Positions 46,321 through 58,179 of a stretch of DNA of 64,000 nt are shown piece by piece. A program made the position numbers and the translations under genes. The DNA is taken from positions 316,305,933 through 316,369,932 of the forward strand of contig CM040123.1 of assembly GCA_022559845.1 (NCBI GenBank), written 5' to 3'. Every line of letters begins with the position of its first letter. Position 1 is the stretch's first letter. This stretch comes from Amorphophallus konjac. Its lineage: Eukaryota; Streptophyta; Magnoliopsida; Alismatales; Araceae. The notes beneath the pieces were generated by a model. That model did no database searches and had not been told where the DNA came from. It saw only the letters and a program-made list of their open reading frames with translations.

Positions 46321-48085
46321 GTGCTCAGCCCCTCCAGGTCTTGGTCGGAGAAGACTATGACCTGGGGTTCGCTTGGCGGGGCCCTGGGAGGCTTGATGGC
46401 TTGGCTCGCCCGCTCAGCATGACGCTTCCTTCCTCGGCCACTGTCTCCCCCTGATGTAGCTCCTCCGGCGATGACGTTGATGTGGACCCCTCGGGGGGAG
46501 TTGTCGATCTCCTCTGGGGCTCCTCGATCTTCCAGGTGCCCGGCCATGAACCGGGAGAGGTGCCCCTGATGAATGAGACCCTCGATCTCGTCCTGGAGTT
46601 GGTGGCAGTCGCCGGTATGATGCCCGTGGTCGCTGTGGAACAGGCAATGCTTGCTGCGACTGCGGTTCTTCAACTTCATTGGCTCAGGTTGGCAGAGGAG
46701 GCCCGAGCCTTTGATGTCTTCATAAATCTCGTATACTGGAGCGGTTAAGGGAGTGTATCGCTCGTACTTCCGTGACGGTTCCTTGCGTTCCCCGTCTCGG
46801 TTCCACCTTTTTCCTGGGCCCGAGCTTGGCTCGGGTGCCCGCTTCTTGTCCCCCTCCCGACCCGAGCCGGTTGCGTCTCGGCATGCACTGAGCACTTCCT
46901 CGCACTCGGCATGGCGCAATGCCAGAGTCACTAGCGCAACAATGGTCGAGGGAGGGTGGAGGACAAGCTCGTGGCGGAGGTTCTCGTCGCGGGTGCCCCC
47001 GGTCAGAGCGTTTATGGCCGAGGCGACGTCCTGGCAGGGGATCCTCAGGGCTTTCGATTTGAATCTGAGGATGTAGGCCCAAAGTTATTCCCCTTGCGCC
47101 TGTTTGAGGGCCAAAAGCCCCGCTACTGACCTTGGGGGGCCGCTACCGGTGAAACTCTCCTTGAATACTCGCCCGAACTGCTTGAAGTCTCGGATGGATC
47201 CGGGGGCGAGGGCCCGGAACCATGCTTGGGCGCCTTGGACTAGGGTGGTCGCAAAGGCTCAGCACTTGATGGTGTCGAATGCTCCGTGAAGGGTCATCAG
47301 AGCGTCGAAGCTATCAAAGTGGTCGGTCGGGTCACCCTGGCCGTCGTAGGCATTGAAGGTCAGGATGGAGGTTTGGGGAGATACCTCTGCCTTCAAGACA
47401 TGGTCGGAGAATGGGGATCTCTCCTCGTCCTCTGGTGGAGAGGTCTTCTGCAGGGCTCACAGGGCGTGCTCTTGCTCTGCGAAACGCCTCTCGAATTCTC
47501 GTAGTCGGAGGGATAGCTTCGGCTGCCGCTGCGCCGTAGGGCTGAGGGGGTGTGAAGGCAGGCTGTCCTGGTGCTCCTTGGGGACTTCGATCTCTAGGAG
47601 GGGACGGCGTGCCCCATGCCTTCCCCGCTTCGGCGTGGAGGAAGCCTCTTGCTCCGGAGGGGGGGCTTGCGAGGGTCCTCCTACTTTGTTGCGGATGAGC
47701 TGCTATCCTCGGAGGGTGAAGCGGCCTCCGGTGGTGTGCTGGGACCCGTTCTCACGGGGAGGGCTCTCCGGAGGGGAGCGTGACCTTCCATCTCTGGCTT
47801 CCTGGGTCCTCATGAGTTCCACTAGGACATCCAGTTTCACGTTGAGGCTCGGAAGGCGTCGGCGCCGCCGTTGAGCGACAGCCCTACCACCGTGGGAGGA
47901 GGGGGCGGCAGCCCGGCCGCAGGCGGAGGGGGCGGTCCGTCGGCGGGAGTGCTGGCACCGGAGGGGGGGTTTTGGGAGGCTTGTGAGGGGCCTTCCCCCT
48001 CCGCCGCCGTGGCCTTTCCCCTTTCACTGGCGGACCTCCTCCCTGAACTTCTTCTCACCATACTGGCTCTTTGGTCGTTTTCCAC
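46321..48085 (-). pseudogene. gag: Retand-like gag
   Basis: It starts at 48085, 13 bp past the PBS, with an Arg/Ser then Pro-rich N-terminus. The capsid-like domain (about 46900-47400) reads DPTDHFDSFDALMTLHGA, FRALAPGSIRDFKQF and GRVFKESF. A zinc-motif-like CLFHSDHGHHTGDCHQLQDE (about 46590-46650) and IEGLIHQGHLSRFM follow, typical of Tat Gag. Stops (for example near 47087) and frame changes show it is dead. Confidence 0.82.
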
Positions 48086-48096
48086 AGATGGCGCCA
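48081..48096 (-). other. Primer binding site of the Retand-like element
   Basis: On the minus strand TGGCGCCATCTGTGGA lies 2 bp from the LTR. It is close to the TGGCGCCGTCTGTGG type I recall for RIRE2/Retand elements. Confidence 0.75.
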
Positions 48097-48098
48097 GA

Positions 48099-48895
48099 TG
48101 AAGGGGTGTGATCTCGCGCTGGTCCTAAGCTGGGAGGATGATCACCGGATAGTGAACTGCAGAGAAAGGGAAACGAATCAGGAGGCCCAGGGATGGTTCC
48201 CTGGAGAAACCCTTCGATGCTTAAGTCAGTAGAGCAATGGTGGAAGGTATTGAGGGAGGTAGAAAGAAATGCACGAGATCCCCCAGCACCAAGATGGTGA
48301 AGTGGTTCCTGCTCAGGGAGTGTTAGGCCTGTATCTGCCTTGCCTGCCGCCAGAGGGAGTCCCTGGTTTATATAGCGAGCGCCCCTGAAGAGTCCCATAA
48401 GCTGAGGGGTTTCAGGCGGGAGTTTCGTCCTCATCTTGGGATCGTTACGTCCTCATCATGGGATCGTTACGTCCTTGTCATGGGCTCTTCATGACCTTGG
48501 GGGATCGTGGCTCCCTTATCCCCCTGAACTCCTGCTCATAAAGGACTTTCAACGGCTGCATGGATAAACACTTGTCAATCGATCCAAGCATGAGAAGTGC
48601 CAGCCCTGTCGGGTGATAGGCATAGCTCGGATGCAGTCAGATTGGAGTGGGTGCGGAGCGCTCGCCCTTATCCCGATGGAGGGATGGCTCGGGCGTGGGT
48701 CTTCCTCCGTTCTGACGTTCGGGCCTTCCGAGCCTAAGGGCCGCCGAGGAAGGATGGGATCCCGAGTGATCTTTATTGGGCTTTTTTGCCGAAGTGGGCC
48801 CTAGAGGGCTGTCACTTGGATGAGCTGAGCCTCGTTCAGTCCTGATGGGCCTAGTTTGGCTACTCTTAATTGGGCTATAGAAATCCCCCTCTCCA
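48099..48895 (-). repeat. 5' LTR of the Retand-like element
   Basis: It is homologous to 37640-38415. The minus-strand TATA box lies at 48365-48375. It carries an additional short tandem of GGGATCGTTACGTCCTCATC-like units (about 48430-48485). Confidence 0.9.
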
Positions 48896-49202
48896 GGATC
48901 CTAGAAGTGTAGAGAGAGGAGGTCTCTCAACCAAATGCCCTAGAATGTAAGCTAATACAGGCAGATCAATCAGTAATAATCAGATAATCAATCAATGCAG
49001 CCAACAGGTGAAGATGACAGTAACAATCAAGGTCCTGTGAAAACAGAACAAAATGACGACCTGACAGTAGTCGCTGCCTCAATAAACAGCGACGATGTGA
49101 CAATCGCTAATCAATGTAAACAGTGGTAATCAGTGAACAGTAAAGTGAAATAGCGCCTTGGTGTAAGGCCCTGAATATGTGAATAACGCCTCCGAGGAGG
49201 GG
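48896..49202. other. Tat1 leader with hairpin modules
   Basis: Noncoding. Modules lie at 49051-49080, 49084-49113, 49147-49176 and from 49180. The last one is split by the solo LTR that follows. Confidence 0.65.
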
Positions 49203-51365
49203 TGATGTGGCACAGCCCAAAGACCACTAAATATGATAAGGTGACCCTAGGACTTAGACCCGCAAGCATACAAGCGCTCAATGATTCTCACAACGATGAT
49301 TTCTGCTCACTCGGTTTACACGTTCACCCGGTGGGTCCGGAAGATGATGGTGAGGGTCCGAGGTGGGACCCAATTGTCCTAATGGACTTACAATGCTAAG
49401 GCTGACCTCCAATGGGCCTGGGAGTCCCAACTTTGTGGGTGGCTGGCCCGCAAGGCGGGGTGTGGGGTGGCACTCACTCACGGGCCGCGGTGGGCACGAT
49501 ATTGCTTAAAATGAATTCCGAGCACTCTCTTACCGTCCGACGGGCATTCAAGGCAATACTACATTTGCAGAAATGAAGCTACAAGGGTGTGATCAAAAAG
49601 CTCACCTGTGAAGACACCGATCCCGTTCGGAGACGAGGGCGCGCCGGGAGGCGAGGGTATACACCCGATCGCCGCGGCGATGGAGCTTGACCTGAAAATG
49701 TGAAGAGGTACAGCACTACGCCCCTTGCAAGGGGGGGATCTTGGGGTGGGGGTTAATGTATTACAACCAAAAATTACCTCCACGCAGGGAGGGGCCTTCA
49801 GCCGGCCAAGCGGGGAGGGGAACGAGCGAGATAGAGTCGACTTTTCGAGCTTTGCCGATTCTGCCTAGCTTCTGTAATTCTGGACAGAGGGCCGATGTCG
49901 ATGCTGCCAATAATTCCACCGAGCTTGGAATCTGATGAAACTTGCGCCAAAAGCTTGCTAACCGGAGAGGGGTGCGGCTTGAATTTTTGGACGATGTTCT
50001 GATCTGGGGACTGACTGCTCCAGCGACTGGAAGATGGATGCAGCTCTGGTCTCTGGCCAAGCTCAGTCTAAAATAGCAGGTTGCAGAAGCTGCCACGATG
50101 GCTCCTGAGCTCCAAATTTGGCACCGCTAGACTCGTTGGAATCGTGGACGAGTCTACTTTGCAGAAAAAGAAACTGGTAAGTCTTCTGATGTTGGAGATG
50201 AGCTGGGTGTCCAGAGAAGTGGACGGTGGTTGGTGCAGACTGTGAGGAGGCAGACCGGTGTGGGTGTGGTATAAAATTGGTATCTCTGTTCGTCGGATGC
50301 CGAACGGGGTTCTGCCTTCTGTTCCTGGACGCTGACAGGGGGAGGAAGAACTTTGTAGAAGACCTCGAAGACTGGTTCCTTCAAGGTTCATCGTGGGAGA
50401 GTCTTCTCTGCCGCTCTGGCTCCTGGTTTGAGAGGTTCTGCGCAGTCGGGGAAGAACAGCCTTCACGGACGGCCACGAACTCAGAATGGAGTGATTCCAC
50501 CTCGCCTGCGAAGAGCACAGGGAGGCCTTTCCAGAAAGTTAGGCCACGCCACCAGCAGAACCAGGATGCAGTCGTGGACGTCGCTGCAACAGAGTGCTAA
50601 ACTGCAGGTCGGCCTGCACACAAAGCTGGAGTGGAGAAGAGAGGAGGGGGCGAACTTGGCTTGAGGGGAGAGGAGGGGTGCGACCTAGGGAGCAAGGAGG
50701 GAAGGGGAGATTCGAATTTGGGCTTTGGAATGAGTTAATTCAGCCTTGGGAAGGTGGAGATATGCTTATGGAAGTGAAAGGGGTAGGTGGTGGTTGGAGG
50801 GTGGGGTTTTGAGTGGTGGAACTTCCTTGGGACTAGGTGAGGATTAAAGAGGGGTTGTGGGAAGTTGTGGGGAGTTAATGGAGGTAGGTGGGGGTTGGAA
50901 GTGGTTGAGAGAGGGAGGAGAGAGAGTGAATTTCAAAATTTAGAGAGAGGAGGAGAGAGAATGGAGAGATAATGAGAGAGTGAGAGATATTGAGAGAGTT
51001 TGAAAGGGTTTTCTTCAATATTCATCAAAAGTTGAATACAAGAGGAGAGATGGGGCCTATATATAGGCAACCATTCTTTACATGACCAAAATACCCTTGA
51101 CAATAAGATAAAAGACCGAGCATATCCTAGACTCAATCCTATGGGCCCATAACTAAAGTAATAAGGCCCAATTAAACATAACAAGGGAAATGGACTAAAA
51201 CCATATGACTCAATAAAGGAAAATACATAAGATAGGACTCAATAAAAAGAAAATACATAAAATGAAACTTGGGAAATGAAGATAACAAGTGTAGATCATG
51301 ATCAATCCATATCAAGAGTGTGCAGGCGATCAAAGCTAGAGGGGTGTCGGGAGATGCCCTCATCA
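49203..51365 (-). mobile_element. Solo LTR, 2163 bp, TSD AGGGG
   Basis: It starts TGATGTGG and ends CCTCATCA in plus orientation, with AGGGG at 49198-49202 and 51366-51370. A minus-strand TATA box in CCTATATATAGG (51056-51067) followed by a CT-rich leader gives its orientation, with about 300 bp of U3. I find no coding domain in it; the open frames within are not convincing. The family is not identified. Confidence 0.82.
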
Positions 51366-51370
51366 AGGGG

Positions 51371-51823
51371 CGTCAATATCAATGAACCGTGACCTCAGGA
51401 AGCAGTATCAATAGTAACTAAGGAAATGATGCCTTGGAGTTAGGCGTTAAATGCGTGAATGACGCCTCTGTGGAGGGGCGTTGATTATAAAGTAATGAAA
51501 ATACCGAAAACAATGGAAATAGCGCCTCTGTTAGCGGTCGCTGATTATGCAAATAGCGGCTGGAGAGCTGTCGCTAATCAGTTCCACAAAACAAATAATG
51601 ATAAAATGCTAACATAAATCAAATTTTCTTCTTAAAAATGTAAAGGACAGTTTGAAAATTGGCTAATCTAGTGGGAGGTGTGCACGTGGTGCACAAGGGG
51701 ATTGTGCTACGTGGATCACTAAGGATGGGCACACATGGGTGCCAAAGGAAGGACACGCGAGGGTGTCAAAGGGAGGGGCACACGTGGGTGCCAATGGAGG
51801 GGTAATCAAAATAAAAACATCAA
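51371..51823. other. Tat1 leader next to the PBS
   Basis: Noncoding. It contains the other half of the split hairpin module (51366-51380) and further modules at 51423-51452, 51457-51487, 51515-51546 and 51550-51579. At 51715-51800 a short GGACACACGTGGGTGCCAA-like repeat occurs about three times. Confidence 0.65.
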
Positions 51824-51844
51824 GGGTCCCACTGTGATCGCCAA
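51824..51844 (-). other. Primer binding site of Tat1
   Basis: On the minus strand it reads TTGGCGATCACAGTGGGACC, near the TGGCGACTCCGCTGGGGA type I recall for Tat/Ogre elements, with mismatches. It lies 2 bp from the LTR. Confidence 0.6.
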
Positions 51845-51846
51845 TT

Positions 51847-53187
51847 TGTGAACGTGTCACATAGACATTAAAAAGAAATGAATATTTAATTTCTTTTTAA
51901 AAGAAGAGAAGTTAAGAAAAGATGATAATATGATATGATAAGTGATGGGAAATAAGGAAAAGGAATAAAAGAGAGCATGTGATGCTCTCAAGGAGTGTGA
52001 TCGCCAGAGAGGTTACCTCAAAAATATAAAAAGGATGATCGCATGTACCTTGTGAAGCGAGTGAGATTTTGAGTCCTTTCTTCCTCTTCTACCGGTCGGC
52101 CGATGAAGGGGGTTCTTACTTTGATTACCCTTATAAGACAAGCAAAGACACGTAAATGGATGGATTAGCCAAAGTGCAGTATCAATGCTCACAAATAAGA
52201 GTATTATGCAACATAAACATTAACACACATTATGTGTTTTTGTTTTAACCCCTAAAAGGAGTAAAAGGTGGGAAAGTATATGCAATGAATGCAAACAAAT
52301 AGTATGATATGCAGAGAAGTTAGATGATGCTTGTTTCTAGCAAAAATTGCTAGAGAGATGCGTATGAGATGAATAATAAAAAAACTAAAAAAGAAGAAGA
52401 GAGCCCTTCTACTATAGCTGCAGCAGTAAAGGAGAGAAGAAGAGAGCGCAGCCGTCGTAGAAGGAATGTCGGAGGAAGACTGCCGTAGGAGGACTTCTGA
52501 TGTGAGAGTTGAAGAACCAGCAATTGTTAATGAAAACTCTCGCAAGAAACCTCTCTTCTCAACTGAAAATCACTACTTTCTGCTAGAGCTCTCCTTCTCG
52601 CGGGTGGCCTTCAAAGGAGGGTATTTATAGAGCTTAAGATCTAGTTCTAATGGGATTAAAACTAGATGTAAACTCCTAGAATATGGATTGACTCCCTAGG
52701 AAAGGATCGAGATAAAAGATAGAAAGATTTCCTCTGCGGAGAAGCAGTAGTAGAAACAGACACGGAAGCTGAAATGACGACATCAGGGTGGTCGCTAATT
52801 AAAATGACGACCGCACACGCAGTCGCTAGTTCCTAGATCAATTTATGGCAATAAATAACTTTCCATATTTAAAAATAGGAAACGACGCCTGCATGGAGTG
52901 GCGTCAATTAATGCGCACCTTAGAAGCAGACGACAATTCCTTGAATTTTTATTTTAAATGAAATTCATAAAATCAGAAAATGACGCCTACGTGCGCAGTC
53001 ACTAATTGTTGAAATAACGACACGCCTAGAGTCGTCAATTAAATGACGCCTGCTACCAGTCGCGAATCAGAAATATGATAGAAAAATTAGAAAAACTTCA
53101 TATTGAGCCAGTATTGAAGTCCATTTTGGGGCATTACGTCGTGACATGAGATTTACTCAACATAGTATCGATTTTGGCGTGTCTATA
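51847..53187 (-). repeat. 5' LTR of Tat1, 1341 bp
   Basis: It is homologous to 11798-13140. The minus-strand TATA box lies at 52619-52630. Hairpin modules run from 52771 to 53068. By eye it differs from the 3' LTR by a few percent. Confidence 0.9.
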
Positions 53188-54039
53188 ATATTTTCACAAA
53201 ACCTCTAAACTAGGATCAATTCAGCAAGATAAGAAGAGAACTTAGGATGTGTAAGGGTGAGAGCATACATACATAGGTCTGCACTTAGGATAAGAGGTGC
53301 ACTTATAGAACCTCATATGCATAATGGGTAGATTAACATGCATACTGTATGCACTTACTTTCAATACCTTTTGTGTATTTACATCCCTGCATGTTTGAGT
53401 GTATTTATACATACAGACCTCCTTGAAATTTTTTTCTAAGGCCAGATATCCCTTGGTTAAATAAATGTGGACCCAGTGATGCCGGATCTAAGGCACTTTC
53501 TGAGGGGGAGTTAGAGAATTTTTCTCAAAACCCCATCTCTTCTCTTTCTCTCTACATCCTGATGTTGGTTCCATTTAGAAGGTCGGATGATGGTGCTCAT
53601 ATCAAAAAAAAAAGATAAAGAAAAAGAAACAAAAAATAAAAAAATTATGAATTTTTAGGGCTAGGTCGACCACTTCGGTCGACCGCCAGCCCCGCTCTGG
53701 TTGACCGAACCCGGCGAACTAGACCGGCTGAACCAACATCCGAACCCCTTTTAAAGGGGCCTTCACACTCCATTTCTTCATTCCAATGCCTCTACTCTCT
53801 CTCCTACCCTATTTCCTAACCATAGAACTCCAAAACTCCACTTCCCTAGCCCAAAAACCTAATTCTTCCTTCACCCGCACAAGATCTGGTCGATTCGTCA
53901 TGGTTTCGGGACGATCTCTCCGCAGCCGTTCGTTCTTTCGTGAAGCTCTACCCTAGGTTATAGATTGTGGAGATCATTCCAAGCCCTAGGAGTGTCCTTG
54001 GTCCATCTTCATCCCCAGGGTTGAGATTGATCCTTCAAG

Positions 54040-55641
54040 GGTTTTCACAGTGAGCTTTCAAGTCTAGGATGCCGCCTTGATGGAGTTCTCGGCGTTCTGC
54101 CCAAGGGGAACCCAGTGGTCAGAGACGAGAGGCCCCGGCTCCTCCACCACAGCGGGCACCTGCACCTTGTCGTGCACCTCGTTTGCCACCACGGCCTATT
54201 ATCGACCCCCGACTGGTCGACTTCAATGAGGTGAATGAGCTTTGCCCGATATTTGTGCCATCTTTGAGATTCAACAAGGTTGGACAGATTTTGTCACTAG
54301 ATATACCAGGTATTACTCATATCTAGTGCAACAATTTTATGGAAATTTGATTGAGAGAATGAGGAGTTATATACGACTGTTCAAGGAGTTCAGATTCACA
54401 TCACTCCGGACCTTTTTGAACATGCCTTAGGAGTGTCCGCAAGGGGAGCTAACATGGTTTTTGGACATGGCGAAGTTGAGGACACATTTATTGCTATGAC
54501 GAACTGTGACTATGTGCGTGGTGTTAGTGATTTGATTACCTTAAATGCAAACTATTTTCCACCACTACAGCGGATTTTGCACCACACGTTCACCTCACTT
54601 ATCTATCCAAAAAGTGGGAGTAGAAATAAAGTCACAGAGGTTCATAAATTTCTATTTTACCATGTTATGAATGGAATCTTAGTCGACATGGGTCGGCTTA
54701 TGACAGATTTGATTGGGACTTGCTGAACCCAAATAAGAAGATCTTTGCCTTATGCTTCTTAGTTGACGGGAGTATTTATTTATGTTGGGATAAACTTGGA
54801 TGATGAACTGTTCATATGAGTACGTCAGGATGACGTCTATAATAAGCATAAGATTTTCTCAGATTTTGGATATTACTATAGTCCCGATGGCGAGCTACGC
54901 CGAAATGTACCAATTTATGGGGAAGAAGCTAACAGTGAGGAAGAGTAGGAACAGGAGCAGCAGCATGGTCAAGGGGAAGTCCCCCCTCTAGTTGAGACTG
55001 AGGATCAGCCTCCTCCACCTTCCCCTCATCATATGGATCCAGAGATGCCTCCCCCACCATAGTTCTTTCATGGGGAGTCCTCTACTCAGGGGGCCGGACA
55101 ACACTCTTGGGTGGATTATGAGATTTTTGATAGGTGTCTTACTGGGATAGAAACTCGAGTGGATACTTTTGGGGGTCACCTCTCAACCTTTGGGGAACAC
55201 ATAGACACTATGGGTAATGTGATTGACACTATGTCAGGTCGCATAGATTCCTTCTCCACCATCTTGGACACTCTCTCCACTCAGATGACCACTCTCTCCA
55301 CCCATATGACCTCCCTCACCGCCAGTCATGAAGACTCTAGCTAGGCCTTCCACATCATGAACTTAACACTTCTTGGAATGCAGCGCCGTGATGTGGCCTA
55401 TGACAACTCCATTGCCAATATTAAGGATCGTCTTCAGCTTCAAGACCATTCTCTTGAGGACATCTGATGCCGCCTTGGATATCAACCTCCTCCTCCAGAG
55501 GATCAACCTCTTGCAGATGACCCATGAGGATTTTTCTTTTGATTCCTACCTCTTGACTATTGTACTTGGGTCGTGTGTCTCTTGGGTCTCCTATTCGTCT
55601 ATCCTATCTCCTCCTTTAATGATGCCAAAGGGGGAGAAGTA
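54040..55641 (+). pseudogene. Sire-A extra ORF: plant transposon-domain-like protein with coiled coil, broken
   Basis: After a Pro/Arg-rich start, the text includes LVQQFYGNLIERMRSYI, FEHALGVSARG, PPLQRILHHTFTSLIYPKSG and FLFYHVMNGILVDMGRLM. This resembles the putative plant transposon protein domain (Transposase_32-like) from memory. A C-terminal part (55111-55344) has heptad-like repeats such as FGEHIDTMGNVIDTMSGRID. It ends MMPKGEK, its last codons overlapping a purine tract. Several frameshifts occur. It takes the place where some Sireviruses have an env-like ORF. Confidence 0.6.
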
Positions 55642-56050
55642 GTTATGTAGGTCTTATATATAGTTTATGCATGCATGTCCTTGTGTTTTGCATGGATGAT
55701 CATTTGTGAGGATTTCTTTTTGAGTCATTGAATCTTGTGAGTCTGTCTTGCATTTGCCTTTGTTATGATGTCTAGAAGTCTTGCATTCTCTCAAGCATCA
55801 ATGTACCTTGTAATGAAATGATGAAATGAATGCAATTGGTATTTGATATCAAATGGTTCGCTCTTGTCTCTCATTTCCCATCTATCTTGGCAAATACAAT
55901 ATTGAATGGCTTGCGTATATTGAATGGTTTGCGTTGCTTTACACAATGAAGAATCCTTGGTTTTATGCATTACCCATACGCAATTTGGTTATCAAGGCAT
56001 GCCATTACTCTTATAATCCAATGTTTTGTCATCATCAAAAAGAGGGAGAT
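55642..56050 (+). other. Sire-A 3' untranslated region with polypurine tract
   Basis: Noncoding. AAAAAGAGGGAGAT (56037-56050) directly precedes the LTR start TGTTGAGTTTCACC. Confidence 0.7.
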
Positions 56051-57542
56051 TGTTGAGTTTCACCAAGTGATTTTGATGATAACAAAACCTTGAACTCAGT
56101 TTTCATCTCGTGCCATGTCGAAGTAATCACGAGCAAGCTTTGAGTGTGTTTAAGGCCACTTTGTGTAATGTTAAAAGCTTAAATGTAAGAATGGATATGA
56201 AGCTCAAATGAACATCTCCAAATGCATAATCAAAGCCAGATTAAAACCAAAATGCATGAATTGAATGAGGACATGAAGCTCTAGTCATATGGATATGATT
56301 TACTAGCTAACAATTCATTTTTGTAGGTTTTCCAGGTTTCAGTCGACCTAAGGGCATGGTACGGTCGACCTAAATTTCCAGGGATCACATATCTACAGAG
56401 CTGTCACAGTTCGGTCGACCTAAGGGCGTGGGTCGATCGACCAAAAATTCTAGGGATCTAAAATCTACAGTCTTTTACAGTTAGGTCGACCGCCCTATGA
56501 CTCCCGGTCGACCGAACTCCCCGAGGCAGCAATTGTTGACTTTGTATTCTTCAACGTGGGAAGCCCTTCTCCTTGGATTTTTTTAATCCCAAAGTCACCA
56601 GACATGCCATGATTTGTTGATCTGGTTCTTGGCTTGTCCCTTGACCATCCTAGTTGTATAAAAATATCTCTTTTGGGTCAAAAACCCAAATCACTCAAGG
56701 GAGATCAAAGGGGGCTGCCAAGGGAGAAAGAGTGCTACTGAAAGAGCTCCGTGAACAATATTTTGTCCAAGCATTCTTCATCAAATCTCAAGCATTTGAA
56801 GATCATCCTGAAGCCATTCAAGTGGAGATCGAGCTGAGAACCAAGCTTCATCAAAGATTCTCTTCATCCACTAAGGGGGAGCTTAAATATGCAATTTTCT
56901 TTTGTGTTCTTCTTCTAAAATTCTTGAGCTTCAAGTGTTTATTTCTTGTAATCTCTAATCATTCAAGTGTGTGTGGATCTACTCAGATCCGTGTGTGTGT
57001 GTCTTGGATCTTTAGATCCTTATGTGTTTCGGTGTATTTGCACCTTTATGGGAGTTCCCATCTCTCTACGAGTGTGTGTGTGTTCAGATCTTGTAATCCT
57101 TTACAAGATAGTGTGTGAATCCTCACAGTTTGTGAGGGGTGGACGTAGGTTGCCGGTGTTACATCCGAACCACCTAAATCCTCTATCTCTTATGTGGTTT
57201 GTTCCTTATCATCTAGCTCCCATTCTATTCTGGCATGTTCGCTTATTGCATCTGCTGATCTCCTCGTTTAGATCTAGATTAATTGATCATTCTCACAGTA
57301 GATCTCTGGTATATCAAAAGATGGGTTCAGATTGACAAGGTTAGTCCTGTAGGAAGATAACAACTTGCGTGAGAGAATCTTCGGATTCCCTAACTCCGCC
57401 TAGTACCAAAGAGTTATTGTGGAGGTTGATTTTGATTGATCTAACTTGCCTTGATTGTTGCTAGTTTATCATACTTGTTTAAATCGGCTAAAGTTTTCTT
57501 AAAACTTGTATTCACCCAATTCACCCCCCCTCTTGGGTGTCA
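56051..57542 (+). repeat. 3' LTR of Sire-A, 1492 bp
   Basis: It starts TGTTGAGTTTCACC and ends TTGGGTGTCA. It has GGTCGACC palindromes (56338-56520), a TATA-like TGTATAAAAATA (56653-56664), and the structured block (57120-57176). The sequence that follows belongs to another, interrupted LTR. Confidence 0.85.
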
Positions 57543-58141
57543 TTGATCGCGGGACTTCAGCTATATCAGCCCTTTTGGTCAATGGAAAAGTAAGTTACCT
57601 TATCTGGGAATTGTCCCTTCCCTGGTACACACCTTTTTGCCTCCACCCAATCAAATGCTCCGTCATTGAGATCGCACAGGACAAAAGGACACCCTTGACA
57701 GTCCAAGAAGAGATACTGCAGATCTTACTTGGGAGGTCCTACTCTCATCATTCTCTGGCCAATCAGAGGCTGCCAAGACAAAAGCTTCTTGAAGACAAAA
57801 TATAGTTTATGAAGAGCCAATCACATGCAGCCTGAAGCCTTCTTCTGGAAGGACTGATTGCGGCTATAAAAAGGGAAGACCTCATGCATGAAGAAGCACG
57901 CTGCTGTATGAATTAAAGCTGGGTCTTTCAAAAAGAAGCAGAGCGTGAAGAAGAAAAGGGGGAAAAAGAAAGAAAGGAGCGATGAGAGCTTGCTTGCCCT
58001 ATCACGGTGCCTTTCCTCTAGAGCCATTGCACCTGCATCGTTGTTTTGTTTTTTCCTTCATTTCTCTTTTTACAGATCAACCTTTTTTGTAGGGCTTGTC
58101 TCCGTGTGTGGTGAGGACTTCATCCTCGTGAGGAGTTTGCT

Positions 58142-58179
<38 letters not shown>

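Larger units (their letters stand above)
37640..48895 (-). mobile_element. Retand/RIRE2-like Tat element, 11.3 kb, TSD GGATC
   Basis: LTRs of 776 bp (37640-38415) and 797 bp (48099-48895) are flanked by GGATC at 37635-37639 and 48896-48900. On the minus strand the order is 5' LTR, PBS, gag, protease, RT, RNase H, second RNase H, integrase, and 3' LTR, with an antisense gene on the plus strand. Element ends are canonical (TGGAGAGGGG on the minus strand, CCCCTTCA at the other end). It is GC-richer than its surroundings. All frames carry stops. Confidence 0.93.
11798..53187 (-). mobile_element. Tat1: Tat/Ogre-like Gypsy element, about 17 kb, split by four later insertions
   Basis: Near-identical 1.34 kb LTRs lie at 11798-13140 and 51847-53187, flanked by ATATA/ATATT. 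On the minus strand the order is 5' LTR, PBS, leader, gag, protease with G-patch, linker, RT, RNase H, second RNase H, integrase, noncoding region, 3' LTR, with an antisense gene at 14587-16626. Two RNase H domains and an antisense ORF are marks of the Tat lineage. The insertions are 24693-34005, 34212-35733, 37640-48895 and 49203-51365. Subtracting them leaves about 17.1 kb. All long frames carry stops or frameshifts. Confidence 0.88.
53188..57542 (+). mobile_element. Sire-A, 3' portion after the Tat1 insertion
   Basis: After the duplicated ATATT the RNase H frame ends with IFTKPLN and a stop (53193-53213). Then come a noncoding stretch with a GGGGGAG tract (about 53512), an additional ORF region (about 53900-55640), purine tracts and the 3' LTR. 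The stretch 53214-53900 has no gene; it includes a poly-A-rich tract (53605-53650) and GGTCGACC palindromes. Confidence 0.85.

Noticed and set aside
49203..51365. Host gene with promoter in the 2.2 kb insert
   Set aside because: It has a TATA box and CT-rich leader, but the flanking AGGGG duplication, TG/CA ends and lack of any recognisable domain fit a solo LTR better.
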